Assembly (NCBI RefSeq): GCF_034119865.1
Contig: NZ_CP139421.1
Coordinates: 1,178,001 to 1,242,000, forward strand
Source of the DNA: Algoriphagus sp. NG3
Lineage (GTDB): Bacteria; Bacteroidota; Bacteroidia; Cytophagales; Cyclobacteriaceae
Direction: 5' to 3'
Length of the DNA: 64,000 nt
Shown here: positions 24,524-33,013 of the stretch, one piece after another
Layout of the letters: each line of letters starts with the position of its first letter
Position numbering within the stretch: position 1 is the stretch's first letter
The notes under the pieces: model-generated
Database searches by the model: none
What the model was told of the DNA's origin: nothing
The model's input: the letters and a program-made list of their open reading frames with translations, nothing else
Translations under genes and position numbers: made by a program

Positions 24524-25903
24524 TTGAAAATTTTGAAAAATACTGCACTAGTAGCTATGGCCGCAGGCATTTTGTTTTCCTGCGAGAATAAAGAAACGGT
24601 GACTGAAGCCCCTGAATCAAACGCTGAGATTACGATCATGTCCTTGGACCCAGGGCATTTTCATGCTGGCTTGATCCACAAGTCTATGTATCCCCAGGTG
24701 GATTCCACAGTTTATGTTTTTGCACCGGAAGGAGCAGAACTCCAAGACTATATAAACCGCATGTCTGGTTATAACAGCCGTGAGGAAGATCCTACAGCGT
24801 GGGATCTACAGGTCAGTATCGGAGAAGATTATCTGGAGAAGATGATTTCCTCCAAACCGGGGAATGTGATGATGGTTGCTGGCAAAAATGACCGTAAGAT
24901 TGATTACATCTCAGCATCTGTCAATAATGGGATTCATGTATATGCAGACAAGCCTCTGGTGATCAATAAAGATGGATTCAAAAAGCTTTTGGATGCATTT
25001 GCCCAAGCGGAACAGAATGATCTTTTACTTTATGATATCATGACAGAACGCTTTGAGATAAGTACAATCCTTCAACGGGAACTGTCCATGGATCCTGCTG
25101 TTTTCGGGGAATTGGAAAAAGGAACTTTAGATAATCCTGCGATAACCAAGGAATCCATCCATCATTTCTTCAAGTATGTTTCAGGAAATCCTCTGATCAG
25201 ACCTGATTGGTTCTTTGATACGGATATAGAAGGAACCGGAATCGTGGATGTGACTACGCATTTGGTGGATTTGATCCAGTGGGAGGCTTTTCCGGGTGTG
25301 ACTTTGGACACTTCTGATGTACAGATGCAGACTGCCAAACTGTGGTCAACGGAGATGGATTTGGAACAATTCAAGCAGGTCACCGGGAAGGAAGACTTTT
25401 CTGATTTTTTGCGGAAAAATGTATCCAATGACAAGTTAAGTGTCAACAGCAACGGTGAAATGAACTATAAATTGAAAGGTGTACATGCCAAAGTGAGTGT
25501 GATCTGGAACTATCAGGCACCTGAAGGAACCGCCGATACACATTATAGCATGATGCGAGGCACCAAATCCAATCTGATTATCCAGCAAGGCAAAGCAGAG
25601 AACTATGTGGCAACTTTGTATGTAGAGCTTCTGGATGGGCAGGATGAAGCATTGAGTGCATTGGTTAAGGAAAAACTTCAGGATCGTTTTCCGGGATTGG
25701 ATTTGGAGAAGATGAGTGATGGCAAGTACAAAGTGATCATCCCAGAGAAATACCATAATGGGCATGAAGCTCACTTTGCGCAGGTTACTGAGAGGTATTT
25801 GGAGTATTTTACCAGTAAGAATATGCCTGATTGGGAAGTGCCAAATATGATCGTGAAGTACTTTACTACCACAGAAGCATTGGAAAAAGCCCAAGAAAAA
25901 TAA
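24524..25903 (+). CDS. Gfo/Idh/MocA-related lipoprotein with Oxidoreduct_C-type tail
   Basis: 459 residues initiated at a TTG (24524), 3 bases after the previous stop. No ATG precedes the lipoprotein signal, whose lipobox is ILFSC (Cys20 region). The N-terminal domain (SLDPGHFHAGLIHKSMYPQV) corresponds to a degenerate Rossmann fold. VYADKPLVINKDGF keeps the conserved DKP motif. The C-terminal half fits the putative oxidoreductase C-terminal family, with TGIVDVTTHLVDLIQWE carrying the catalytic-type histidines. It probably works with the Tat-exported dehydrogenase upstream in the periplasm. Confidence 0.85.
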   Translation: MKILKNTALVAMAAGILFSCENKETVTEAPESNAEITIMSLDPGHFHAGLIHKSMYPQVDSTVYVFAPEGAELQDYINRMSGYNSREEDPTAWDLQVSIGEDYLEKMISSKPGNVMMVAGKNDRKIDYISASVNNGIHVYADKPLVINKDGFKKLLDAFAQAEQNDLLLYDIMTERFEISTILQRELSMDPAVFGELEKGTLDNPAITKESIHHFFKYVSGNPLIRPDWFFDTDIEGTGIVDVTTHLVDLIQWEAFPGVTLDTSDVQMQTAKLWSTEMDLEQFKQVTGKEDFSDFLRKNVSNDKLSVNSNGEMNYKLKGVHAKVSVIWNYQAPEGTADTHYSMMRGTKSNLIIQQGKAENYVATLYVELLDGQDEALSALVKEKLQDRFPGLDLEKMSDGKYKVIIPEKYHNGHEAHFAQVTERYLEYFTSKNMPDWEVPNMIVKYFTTTEALEKAQEK

Positions 25904-25957
25904 ACTTATCCTGAACAGGATCACCACTTAATAGGTTGGTTAGTTAAGCTCTTACAT

Positions 25958-26959
25958 ATGAAATTAACTGATCAACCTATTTCTGTTTCTAAACCTACTG
26001 TGGCTATTGCCGGAGCTGGGGGATATGTAGGGCGTTGGTTTATTCATCACTTTCGTCACAAATACAACATCATTGCGTTAAGCCGTAAAAAAGTAAAGAA
26101 CAATCCCTATCCAGAAGTCACTTGGAAGCAAGTGGAATTATATTCAATATCCAGTACAATCGAAGTTTTAAAAGGCGTGGACGTGGCAATTTATCTGGTA
26201 CATTCCATGAATGCTTCCACACGCCTCAACCAAGGGAGTTTTGAGGATACGGATTTACTTTTAGCTGATAATTTTAGCCGTGCAGCTCATATCAATAAAG
26301 TAAAACAGATCATTTACTTAGGAGGACTTTTGCCAAAGGAGACAGGAGAGGAATTGTCCCGGCATCTCAAAAGTCGCCTCGAAGTAGAACAAACGCTAGG
26401 GGCTAGATCAGCAAAACTTACTGCGATTCGAGCTTCCATCATCGTAGGGCCAGGAGGATCATCTTTTGACATGATCAAGAATCTGGTGAAAAACCTTCCT
26501 GTGCTTATGTGTCCCAAATGGACTGAGTCTTTGACGCAGCCTATTTCCTTACGTGACACACTGGATATCATAGATACCTGTGTGGGAAATGAAGAGGTTT
26601 ACGGAAGGGCCATAGAGATAGGCAATCCTGAAGTGATCTCATATCGCAAAATGCTGGAAGTCACTGCCAAGGAGTTGGGCAAGAAACGATTGGTTTTTTC
26701 CGTCCCAGTATTTTCTGTGGGGCTTTCCAAACTCTGGGTCGGTTTTTTTGGAGAATCTCCTCCTCAATTGGTATCCCCCTTGGTAGAGAGTCTGAAGCAT
26801 ACTTTGACGGTATCGGAGGAATTGAAATTCCGTGAAAAACAGATAGATTATCTCACCTATAAAGAGTCTGTACGAGAGGCCTTGGATTCTAAGATAGAAC
26901 TGCCCAAACCAAGTTTTTATCCAGTGGATAAGGTTAAAAATACAGTGAGAAGTATCTAG
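25958..26959 (+). CDS. Atypical SDR (NAD(P)-binding) protein, N-terminal part of an apparently split gene
   Basis: 333 residues. The nucleotide-binding motif VAIAGAGGYVGRWFIHHF is followed by IYLVHSM, IYLGGLLP and a KSRLEVEQTL segment. This is the pattern of atypical extended SDR/NDUFA9- or YbjT-like proteins, which bind NADP and often lack dehydrogenase activity. The frame ends at TAG 26957-26959. Two codons on, in the same frame, the next open frame starts and encodes what looks like the C-terminal domain of the same family. Either the two polypeptides are separate or the gene is broken by a nonsense codon. Confidence 0.8.
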   Translation: MKLTDQPISVSKPTVAIAGAGGYVGRWFIHHFRHKYNIIALSRKKVKNNPYPEVTWKQVELYSISSTIEVLKGVDVAIYLVHSMNASTRLNQGSFEDTDLLLADNFSRAAHINKVKQIIYLGGLLPKETGEELSRHLKSRLEVEQTLGARSAKLTAIRASIIVGPGGSSFDMIKNLVKNLPVLMCPKWTESLTQPISLRDTLDIIDTCVGNEEVYGRAIEIGNPEVISYRKMLEVTAKELGKKRLVFSVPVFSVGLSKLWVGFFGESPPQLVSPLVESLKHTLTVSEELKFREKQIDYLTYKESVREALDSKIELPKPSFYPVDKVKNTVRSI

Positions 26960-26962
26960 AGG

Positions 26963-27364
26963 ATGTCAAATCCCCAAGGGGATTCGGCCACTTGGGTCGC
27001 CCAACGCTATAATATCTGGTTGCCTTCGTTTTTCAAGTTTTGGATCAAAGGAAAAACGATGTCAAGCGGAGAGATTGTTTTTTGCCTATTGTGGGGTAAA
27101 AAACCTATGCTTCAACTGACATTGATACCGGATCGCAGCGAAGAAAACAGGCAATTGTTTTATATTTCAGGAGGGTGGCTTGTCAAGAGATTTGATCACG
27201 GCTGGCTGGAATTTCGGGGAGTTTTAGATAACAAATATGTCATAACAGCCATCCATGAGTTTGTGCCCAGATTACCATGGCTTATCTATGTGAACACCCA
27301 GGCTAGAATCCATTTATGGGTGATGAACAGATTTAAGAAGTATTTGGAAAATCGACTGACTTAA
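26963..27364 (+). CDS. C-terminal domain of the SDR protein as a separate open frame (DUF2867-like)
   Basis: 133 residues in the same reading frame as the preceding SDR gene, separated only by TAG AGG before its ATG. It begins MSNPQGDSATWVAQRY and includes QLFYISGGWLVKR and the conserved block WLEFRGVLDNKYVITAIHEF followed by a Pro/Trp-rich amphipathic end. The pattern recalls the DUF2867-like ligand domain that is fused to SDRs of this type in other bacteria (from memory). No signal peptide and no independent promoter are seen. Confidence 0.6.
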   Translation: MSNPQGDSATWVAQRYNIWLPSFFKFWIKGKTMSSGEIVFCLLWGKKPMLQLTLIPDRSEENRQLFYISGGWLVKRFDHGWLEFRGVLDNKYVITAIHEFVPRLPWLIYVNTQARIHLWVMNRFKKYLENRLT

Positions 27365-27414
27365 TATATCTATTTTTAAAATATCTAACAGCGAGCATTA
27401 AATATTTAAAAACT

Positions 27415-28368
27415 ATGAAATACTTAAGGTTTAAGAATGGGGATAAAATCCCGATTATCGGACTCGGTACATGGAAAAGTAAGCCGGGTGAAGTAAGTCA
27501 GGCAGTTTACTGGGCAATAGAGGCTGGGTATAGACACATAGATTGCGCCGCTGTGTATCAAAATGAAAATGAAGTAGGCGAGGGCATTGCCAAAGCAATA
27601 GATGCAGGTCTTGTAAAGCGGAAAGAGCTATTTGTGACTTCCAAACTTTGGAACAATTCACATAAAAAAGATCAGGGAGAGCCCGCATTGAAGCAATCAC
27701 TTTTGGATCTGAAGCTGGATTATCTGGATCTTTACCTTATCCATTGGCCCATTGCACTCAAAGCAGGTGTTGGTTTTCCAAAAAGTAGGGAAGATTTCTA
27801 TTCCTATGATGAAGTATCTCTAGGAGAAACTTGGGAAGCCATGCAGGATCTAACCCAAAAAGGACTAGCCAAACACATAGGAGTATCTAATTTCAAGCAG
27901 AAAAAATTAGAAGAACTCAGCAAAGTGGGGGGTCAACAACCGGAAATGAACCAGGTGGAAATGCAGCCCTATCTTCCACAAGACGCTCTGGTAGAGTATT
28001 GCCAGTCACATGGGATTTTAATGACCGCCTATTCTCCACTTGGATCACCTGATTCTAGGGCAGAAAGACATAAAAATGACCCTCAATTACTCGTTGACCC
28101 GGTGGTGAAGGAAATTGCTGACAAGCATAAAGTAGAAACTGGCCAAGTTCTGATAGCATGGTCTATTGCGAGGGATATCGCTGTAATTCCAAAATCTGTG
28201 AACAAAGAGAGGATAACTAACAACTTTGTAGCAGCCAATATCGAACTGGATGACCATGATATGATGGAGCTACGTGATATAGGGATCGCTCATAGATTTA
28301 TAGACGGTTCTATTTTTACCGGTGAAAATAGTCCCTATACTGTCTCAGATCTTTTTGATCAACTGTGA
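27415..28368 (+). CDS. Aldo/keto reductase (AKR3/AKR5-like)
   Basis: 317 residues, the normal length of an NADP-dependent aldo/keto reductase barrel. Signatures: GLGTWKSKPGEV, the catalytic Asp in GYRHIDCAAVYQNE with the catalytic Tyr (AAVYQ), Lys in VTSKLWN, His in LYLIHWP, and IPKSVNKERI for NADP phosphate. It reduces aldehydes or sugars; the exact substrate is not readable. It ends at a strong terminator. Confidence 0.92.
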   Translation: MKYLRFKNGDKIPIIGLGTWKSKPGEVSQAVYWAIEAGYRHIDCAAVYQNENEVGEGIAKAIDAGLVKRKELFVTSKLWNNSHKKDQGEPALKQSLLDLKLDYLDLYLIHWPIALKAGVGFPKSREDFYSYDEVSLGETWEAMQDLTQKGLAKHIGVSNFKQKKLEELSKVGGQQPEMNQVEMQPYLPQDALVEYCQSHGILMTAYSPLGSPDSRAERHKNDPQLLVDPVVKEIADKHKVETGQVLIAWSIARDIAVIPKSVNKERITNNFVAANIELDDHDMMELRDIGIAHRFIDGSIFTGENSPYTVSDLFDQL

Positions 28369-28391
28369 AATAGAAGTTATAGAGTAAATAA

Positions 28392-28430
28392 AAAGGCTGC
28401 CCTGCATGAAAAGGGCAGCCTTTGTTTTTT
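28392..28430 (+). terminator. Rho-independent terminator after the aldo/keto reductase
   Basis: A perfect 12-bp stem AAAGGCTGCCCT / AGGGCAGCCTTT with an 8-base loop is followed by gtttttt. Confidence 0.9.
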
Positions 28431-28523
28431 ATAGGTAAATGGAGCTGGCTATTTGCCGGATTGCTTTTTCTCAAGTGTATAATTAGCTTTAAAATCAGCT
28501 AGTTAGGTCCTTTACAGGGCTTT

Positions 28524-29144
28524 TTAGTCTTCTTCTTCCAATGCTTCCAGAATATCCGCCAGCTGATCAAAGTCTTTCAGGCCTGGCTTGATTTCTTCTC
28601 CTCCTGTCAGGGATATTCCATAAAGGTTCAGCTCAGAAATCAGGTTTCGCACGTTGTCGGCAGTAATTCCTACTCCCAAGATAACCTTACAGTTTTCGCT
28701 TATAAGTTTTATGGATTCCATATCCTTTTCATCAAGTTTTTCATGGGCAGAGGTCACATGAAAATATATTCCTGATTCAGCTAGTTTTTCAGCTACTTCT
28801 ACTTCTATTCGCCTGACTTCTTCCAGTTCCATTTTATAGATTAGCCCATAACCCTTGCCTTCCAGTTCAGTCAGGGGTTCTATCCTGTCATGTTCTATCC
28901 ATTTCACTGTGGGGTAAGTTTCTAGCGTTGCGAGTACATCGCTGGCCCCGTAATTTTCAAACTCTCCGACAAAGTCCAATCCTGAAACCCATCCAGTGAT
29001 CTCATTGAATTGGGTAGGGGTAATGTGTTTTTCGGATTCTTTTTCTAAGGAAAAACCCAACAGATCCACATACATTCCGGCGCAGTATCTGGCATCAGAT
29101 AGATTGGTGATGCCGCTTATTTTTACAAAAGTGCTTAAAGACAT
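28524..29144 (-). CDS. TrpF-like (phosphoribosylanthranilate isomerase family) barrel without the catalytic Cys
   Basis: 206 residues. The N terminus VKISGITNLSDARYCAGM aligns with the TrpF signature KICGIT..DA..A, and the end (GISLTGGEEIKPGLKD) aligns with the TrpF phosphate-binding SGVE..PG.KD. The general base Cys of TrpF is Ser10 here. The catalytic Asp region (usual LD, then GGTG) is not recognisable; GVGITADNVRNLI occupies the later phosphate-loop position. No other trp gene lies nearby. It is probably a non-tryptophan paralogue with a changed or lost reaction. Confidence 0.75.
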   Translation of the reverse strand: MSLSTFVKISGITNLSDARYCAGMYVDLLGFSLEKESEKHITPTQFNEITGWVSGLDFVGEFENYGASDVLATLETYPTVKWIEHDRIEPLTELEGKGYGLIYKMELEEVRRIEVEVAEKLAESGIYFHVTSAHEKLDEKDMESIKLISENCKVILGVGITADNVRNLISELNLYGISLTGGEEIKPGLKDFDQLADILEALEEED

Positions 29145-29271
29145 GATTCGAATTTTGAATCCGCTAAGTTAAACAGGATGATTGGGTAGAAAAATATTTC
29201 ATGATCTGCCCAGATGCTGTTTTACCTGTTTTTCTAGAAAATCCTAGTATTTTTAGTCATTGAAGGATTAT

Positions 29272-29931
29272 ATGAATAAAACACTGTTAGTTGTTTGCAC
29301 CATTCTGCTTGGACTTCTTATTTCCTGTGATCGGGAGATAGAGGAAGGTCAAGTTGATTTGGGCTATGATTTTCAGCCTTTGGAAGTAGGGTTGTTTTGG
29401 TTGTATGAAGTGGATCAGACTATTCATTTTGGTGAAAATGATTCCGAGCAAACACAGTTTTTTTGCAGGGATAAGATCCGTGGTTTTTATACCAACGAAG
29501 CAGGGGAGCAGGTTTTTGTGGTGCAGCGTGACAAATCCTTCGATAGAATTGAGTGGAGTCTAGCATTAGCCTATACGTGGATCAAGCGGGATTTCTCTTT
29601 GGTGAGAACCGTACAGAATCAAGCGCTAGTCACACTTGTCTTCCCGCCCACAGACCAGGTGATCTGGAATGGGAATGTGTATAGAGATGAGGCGGTGGAT
29701 GAGTTTAGCCTGGAAAATTCAGGTGACTTTGTCCTGGTGAATCAAGAGGACAGCGATGATGAGGTAACCTACCGGGATATACGGTATGAGATATATGAAA
29801 AAGGAGTTGGAATGGTAGAGAAATACGAGGAAGTACTGACCTACTGCTCCAGAAATGATTGTTTGGGAGACAAGCTGATAGATTCAGGGGTTAAGATTCA
29901 CATGAAGTTGGTAGGTAATGGTAAGGATTAG
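29272..29931 (+). CDS. Lipoprotein of unknown function
   Basis: 219 residues from ATG 29272: basic start, hydrophobic signal and lipobox LLISC. The mature part is strand-rich, with a WLYEVDQTIHFGE motif near the start and an acidic middle. No family is recognised. The following subtilase gene starts 14 bases before this stop, so the two are translationally coupled and likely act together at the cell surface or periplasm. Confidence 0.75.
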   Translation: MNKTLLVVCTILLGLLISCDREIEEGQVDLGYDFQPLEVGLFWLYEVDQTIHFGENDSEQTQFFCRDKIRGFYTNEAGEQVFVVQRDKSFDRIEWSLALAYTWIKRDFSLVRTVQNQALVTLVFPPTDQVIWNGNVYRDEAVDEFSLENSGDFVLVNQEDSDDEVTYRDIRYEIYEKGVGMVEKYEEVLTYCSRNDCLGDKLIDSGVKIHMKLVGNGKD

Positions 29932-31579
29932 GATTTTACTCAGTTTAGTTGCCATGTTTTTTCTGGGAGAACTAGTAGGACAGGACCGCTATGCGGTTTT
30001 CTATAAATACAAGCCCCAGACGACTTTATCACTTGATCAGCCCAGTGAGTTTTTAAGTCAAAAAGCACTGGGCCGTCGAAGTAGGGAAGGGGTGGCTGCA
30101 GATAGCCTGGATCTTCCTGTAGCGCAGAAATATGTGGACGAAGTATATGAGAAGTCCCATTATATTCTCTATTCCAGCAAATGGTTCAATGCAACAATTG
30201 TAGTCACAGATGCTGAGCGTGTGAAAGAAATTCTAGCTTTCCCCTTTGTAGATAGAGTGGAATTGGTGGGACGTGGTTTTGTCCCAAGTCCCAATGCGAG
30301 AATCGGAAAAAAGATATACGCTTCAGCAAGCAATAAAATTTTTCCACCCACTTCAGAAAGTGCCCGCCTCCTGGCTACTAATGAAGAGGTGTACGACTTT
30401 CAGAATAATCTGCTCGGTATAGATAAAATGCACGAGGAAGGTTTTACAGGGAAAGGCGTGACCATAGCGGTGTTTGACGCTGGTTTTCCGGGTGCCGATG
30501 CAGCCAGTCCTCTAGTCCATTTGCAAGGCAGCGGACAGATTGTCGGAACTAGGGATTTTGTGCGACCATGGAATCAAAATGTGTATTCCGACAATCAGCA
30601 TGGTACCAATGTGCTTTCCCTCATTGCTTCAAACGAAGCCGGAAAGCTTGTTGCGGGGGCACCGGACGCCAATTTTATATTAGCGATGACTGAGGAGGTA
30701 GCCACTGAATATTGGGTGGAGGAATACAATTGGGTACGTGCGGCTGAGTATGCTGATAGTCTCGGTACTGATATAATTAATAGCTCAGTGGGATACCTGG
30801 ATTTCGATGATCCGGAGATGACCTACTCTTTGGATGATCTGGATGGTCAGACCACCATAATTGCCAGAGGAGCGACGATAGCTAGTAACAAGGGGATTTT
30901 GGTCATAAACAGTGCCGGCAATTATGGCCCTTCAGAATCTTCTTTGAGTTCTCCATCGGATGCGAGAGGGATTCTGGCCATAGGGTCTGTGAATAAAGAG
31001 CTAAATGTTTCAAGTTTCAGTTCACGTGGCCCTACAGGAGATGGAAGGACAAAGCCTGACTTGGCAGCTTTCGGAAGTGGAACTGCTTTGATCCGTGCTA
31101 ATGGGCAGGTGGGCTACTCCAACGGCACTTCGTTTTCAGCTCCACAGATTACTGCCTTGGCGGCAGGGCTCTGGGAAGCGAAGCCGGAGTGGACTAAGGA
31201 TAAACTCATAGAGAGCCTATTGAACAGCGGTACACAAGCGGATGACCCGGACAACCTCTTGGGTTATGGGATTCCAAATTTCTTTGATGCGCTCTATGGA
31301 GAGATACTTAGTGTCGATGACAATGAGGAAGTGATGGCATGGAACGTTTATCCTAACCCTTTATTTGGAGATGAACTTCAGATTTACTTTGGTAATAGTT
31401 TACATGCGGATTTTATACTTATTGATCTGAATGGACGTGTTTTAGAACATAAAACGGTGGAAAGATCCAGCGTCAAAGAGCCTTTCAGCATTCTGTTGGA
31501 AGGAGTGAAGTCAGGGTTTTATATAATCCAGATGCAGGATGGATCGTTGATCAAACAGAGTAAATTAGTAAGGCAGTAG
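29918..31579 (+). CDS. Secreted subtilisin-like (S8) serine protease with T9SS sorting domain
   Basis: 553 residues with a signal peptide (cleavage after ELVGQ). A propeptide-like region (RYAVFYKYKPQT to about residue 130) precedes the S8 catalytic domain, whose triad is visible: Asp187 in AVFDAGF, His228 in QHGTNV and Ser405 in GTSFSAP. The oxyanion Asn is in INSAGNYG. The C-terminal 80 residues (WNVYPNPL..., ending GFYIIQMQDGSLIKQSKLVRQ) form a type A T9SS sorting domain, so it is exported by the type IX system and anchored or released at the surface. It overlaps the lipoprotein gene. Confidence 0.92.
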   Translation: MVRIRILLSLVAMFFLGELVGQDRYAVFYKYKPQTTLSLDQPSEFLSQKALGRRSREGVAADSLDLPVAQKYVDEVYEKSHYILYSSKWFNATIVVTDAERVKEILAFPFVDRVELVGRGFVPSPNARIGKKIYASASNKIFPPTSESARLLATNEEVYDFQNNLLGIDKMHEEGFTGKGVTIAVFDAGFPGADAASPLVHLQGSGQIVGTRDFVRPWNQNVYSDNQHGTNVLSLIASNEAGKLVAGAPDANFILAMTEEVATEYWVEEYNWVRAAEYADSLGTDIINSSVGYLDFDDPEMTYSLDDLDGQTTIIARGATIASNKGILVINSAGNYGPSESSLSSPSDARGILAIGSVNKELNVSSFSSRGPTGDGRTKPDLAAFGSGTALIRANGQVGYSNGTSFSAPQITALAAGLWEAKPEWTKDKLIESLLNSGTQADDPDNLLGYGIPNFFDALYGEILSVDDNEEVMAWNVYPNPLFGDELQIYFGNSLHADFILIDLNGRVLEHKTVERSSVKEPFSILLEGVKSGFYIIQMQDGSLIKQSKLVRQ

Positions 31580-31637
31580 GTAGAAAGTTGGGCACTAGAG
31601 ATATTTTTAGCTTTTTTACATAACAAATCCATAACAC

Positions 31638-32297
31638 ATGTCACCATTAATAGCCCCTTCGATCCTTGCGGCTGATTTTGCCAATATTCAAAAAGAAGTA
31701 GAAATGCTCAATGCATCCCAAGCTGATTATATCCACGTGGATATAATGGATGGAGTGTTTGTGCCCAATATTTCTTTTGGATTGCCGGTGACAGAAGCAA
31801 TAAATCGGCACGCAAAAAAACCGTTGGATGTCCATCTGATGATCGTAAACCCGGATAATTATTTGCAGGCATTCAGAAATGCTGGTGCGGAAGTGATCTC
31901 TGTACACTATGAAGCTTGTACGCATTTACACAGAACTTTGCAAGCAATCAGCGGCCTTGGCGCTAAAGCGGGTGTGGCAATAAATCCCCACACACCTGTG
32001 GAATTATTGTCCGATGTCATCCAAAATATAGACATGGTCTGTATGATGTCTGTGAATCCCGGTTTTGGGGGACAGAAATTTATAGAAAACACCTATTCCA
32101 AAATTTCCCGGTTAAAAGACTTGATTTTGGCTAAAGGTGCTAGCACCAAAATTGAGATTGACGGAGGAGTAACCCTACAGAATGCGCCTCAATTGCTTGC
32201 TGCGGGGGCTGATGTATTAGTGGCGGGCAGTTTTGTGTTCAATTCCCAGGATCCTCTAGATACTATCAGGGAATTAAAAGCGGTCACCTTAGTCTGA
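31638..32297 (+). CDS. rpe: Ribulose-phosphate 3-epimerase
   Basis: 219 residues. IAPSILAADFANI, HVDIMDGVFVPNISFG (metal His and catalytic Asp), DVHLMI, MMSVNPGFGGQKFI and EIDGGV form the complete Rpe signature of a metal-dependent barrel. It interconverts ribulose 5-phosphate and xylulose 5-phosphate in the pentose phosphate pathway. It is a single gene ending at a terminator. Confidence 0.97.
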   Translation: MSPLIAPSILAADFANIQKEVEMLNASQADYIHVDIMDGVFVPNISFGLPVTEAINRHAKKPLDVHLMIVNPDNYLQAFRNAGAEVISVHYEACTHLHRTLQAISGLGAKAGVAINPHTPVELLSDVIQNIDMVCMMSVNPGFGGQKFIENTYSKISRLKDLILAKGASTKIEIDGGVTLQNAPQLLAAGADVLVAGSFVFNSQDPLDTIRELKAVTLV

Positions 32298-32333
32298 CAG
32301 TCCTGAACACCATTTATCATAAAATTTCTTAAA

Positions 32334-32374
32334 AAAAGCCAATAACCTTTGATTTTTTGGCTTTTGGTTTTTTT
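32334..32374 (+). terminator. Rho-independent terminator after rpe
   Basis: AAAAGCCAA (32334-32342) pairs with TTGGCTTTT (32357-32365), followed by ggttttttt. Confidence 0.75.
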
Positions 32375-32409
32375 ATTGAGGATTATACAAAAATCAAATT
32401 ACAAAGTTT

Positions 32410-32919
32410 ATGAAAAAAGTACTGCTTTTCGGAACGTTGTTCGCGTTTCTAGGGCTTGCTGCTTATGCGCAAGACGAGGACAAAGTCACTGATGAGGACT
32501 TGACAAAATATGCAAATGTCGAGGTGATGACTTCTACCTATGTAGAGAATAAGACGCAGGAGTTGAGAGATATGATTCTCAATAATGAGGTGATAGATGG
32601 TGGTGCCCGGTACAACGAAATTAAAGCAGCTTGGGGAGATGAGGAGAAAATGGCTGAAGCAGAAGTGACTGAAGAGGAAAAAGCTGCGTTTCAAGCCGTC
32701 AAAGATTTCCAGGATTCTCTTCAAGACTCAGTAAAGGAATATAAGACCGAGTTGATCATGGATGAAGAGGTTTTGGGTGCCGGCACCTATAATAAAGTAT
32801 TAGCGGCTACCAAAGAGGATCCTTCGGTAAAAGAAAAGCTGGACAACTTGATAGCTGAAATGAAGGCAAAGCAGGACGCAGAGAAAGGCGATACTGAGGA
32901 TCCTACAGACGGAAAATAA
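32410..32919 (+). CDS. Exported DUF4168-like helical protein
   Basis: 169 residues with a signal peptide (cleavage after AAYAQ). The mature part is acidic and helical and contains two related units, each with a Y-NEI/Y-KVL type turn: 'ARYNEIKAAWGDEEK' and 'GTYNKVLAATKEDPSVKEKL'. This doubled layout matches the DUF4168 pattern of secreted bacterial proteins as recalled; function unknown. A strong terminator follows. Confidence 0.7.
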   Translation: MKKVLLFGTLFAFLGLAAYAQDEDKVTDEDLTKYANVEVMTSTYVENKTQELRDMILNNEVIDGGARYNEIKAAWGDEEKMAEAEVTEEEKAAFQAVKDFQDSLQDSVKEYKTELIMDEEVLGAGTYNKVLAATKEDPSVKEKLDNLIAEMKAKQDAEKGDTEDPTDGK

Positions 32920-32943
32920 GATTTTATTCTTCTTTATATCAGG

Positions 32944-32973
32944 ATGCCTCCCAATCGGGAGGCATTTTTTTTT
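32944..32973 (+). terminator. Rho-independent terminator after the DUF4168-like gene
   Basis: ATGCCTCCC-aatc-GGGAGGCAT stem followed by nine Ts. Confidence 0.92.
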
Positions 32974-33013
32974 AATTTCACACCAAGAGTATCAAGACAT
33001 CGTTTAGATAAAT

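Noticed and set aside
32449..32724. Long antisense open frames opposite many genes, here opposite the DUF4168-like gene.
   Set aside because: They mirror the codon bias of the real gene, have no starts with signals or family motifs, and are treated as shadows.
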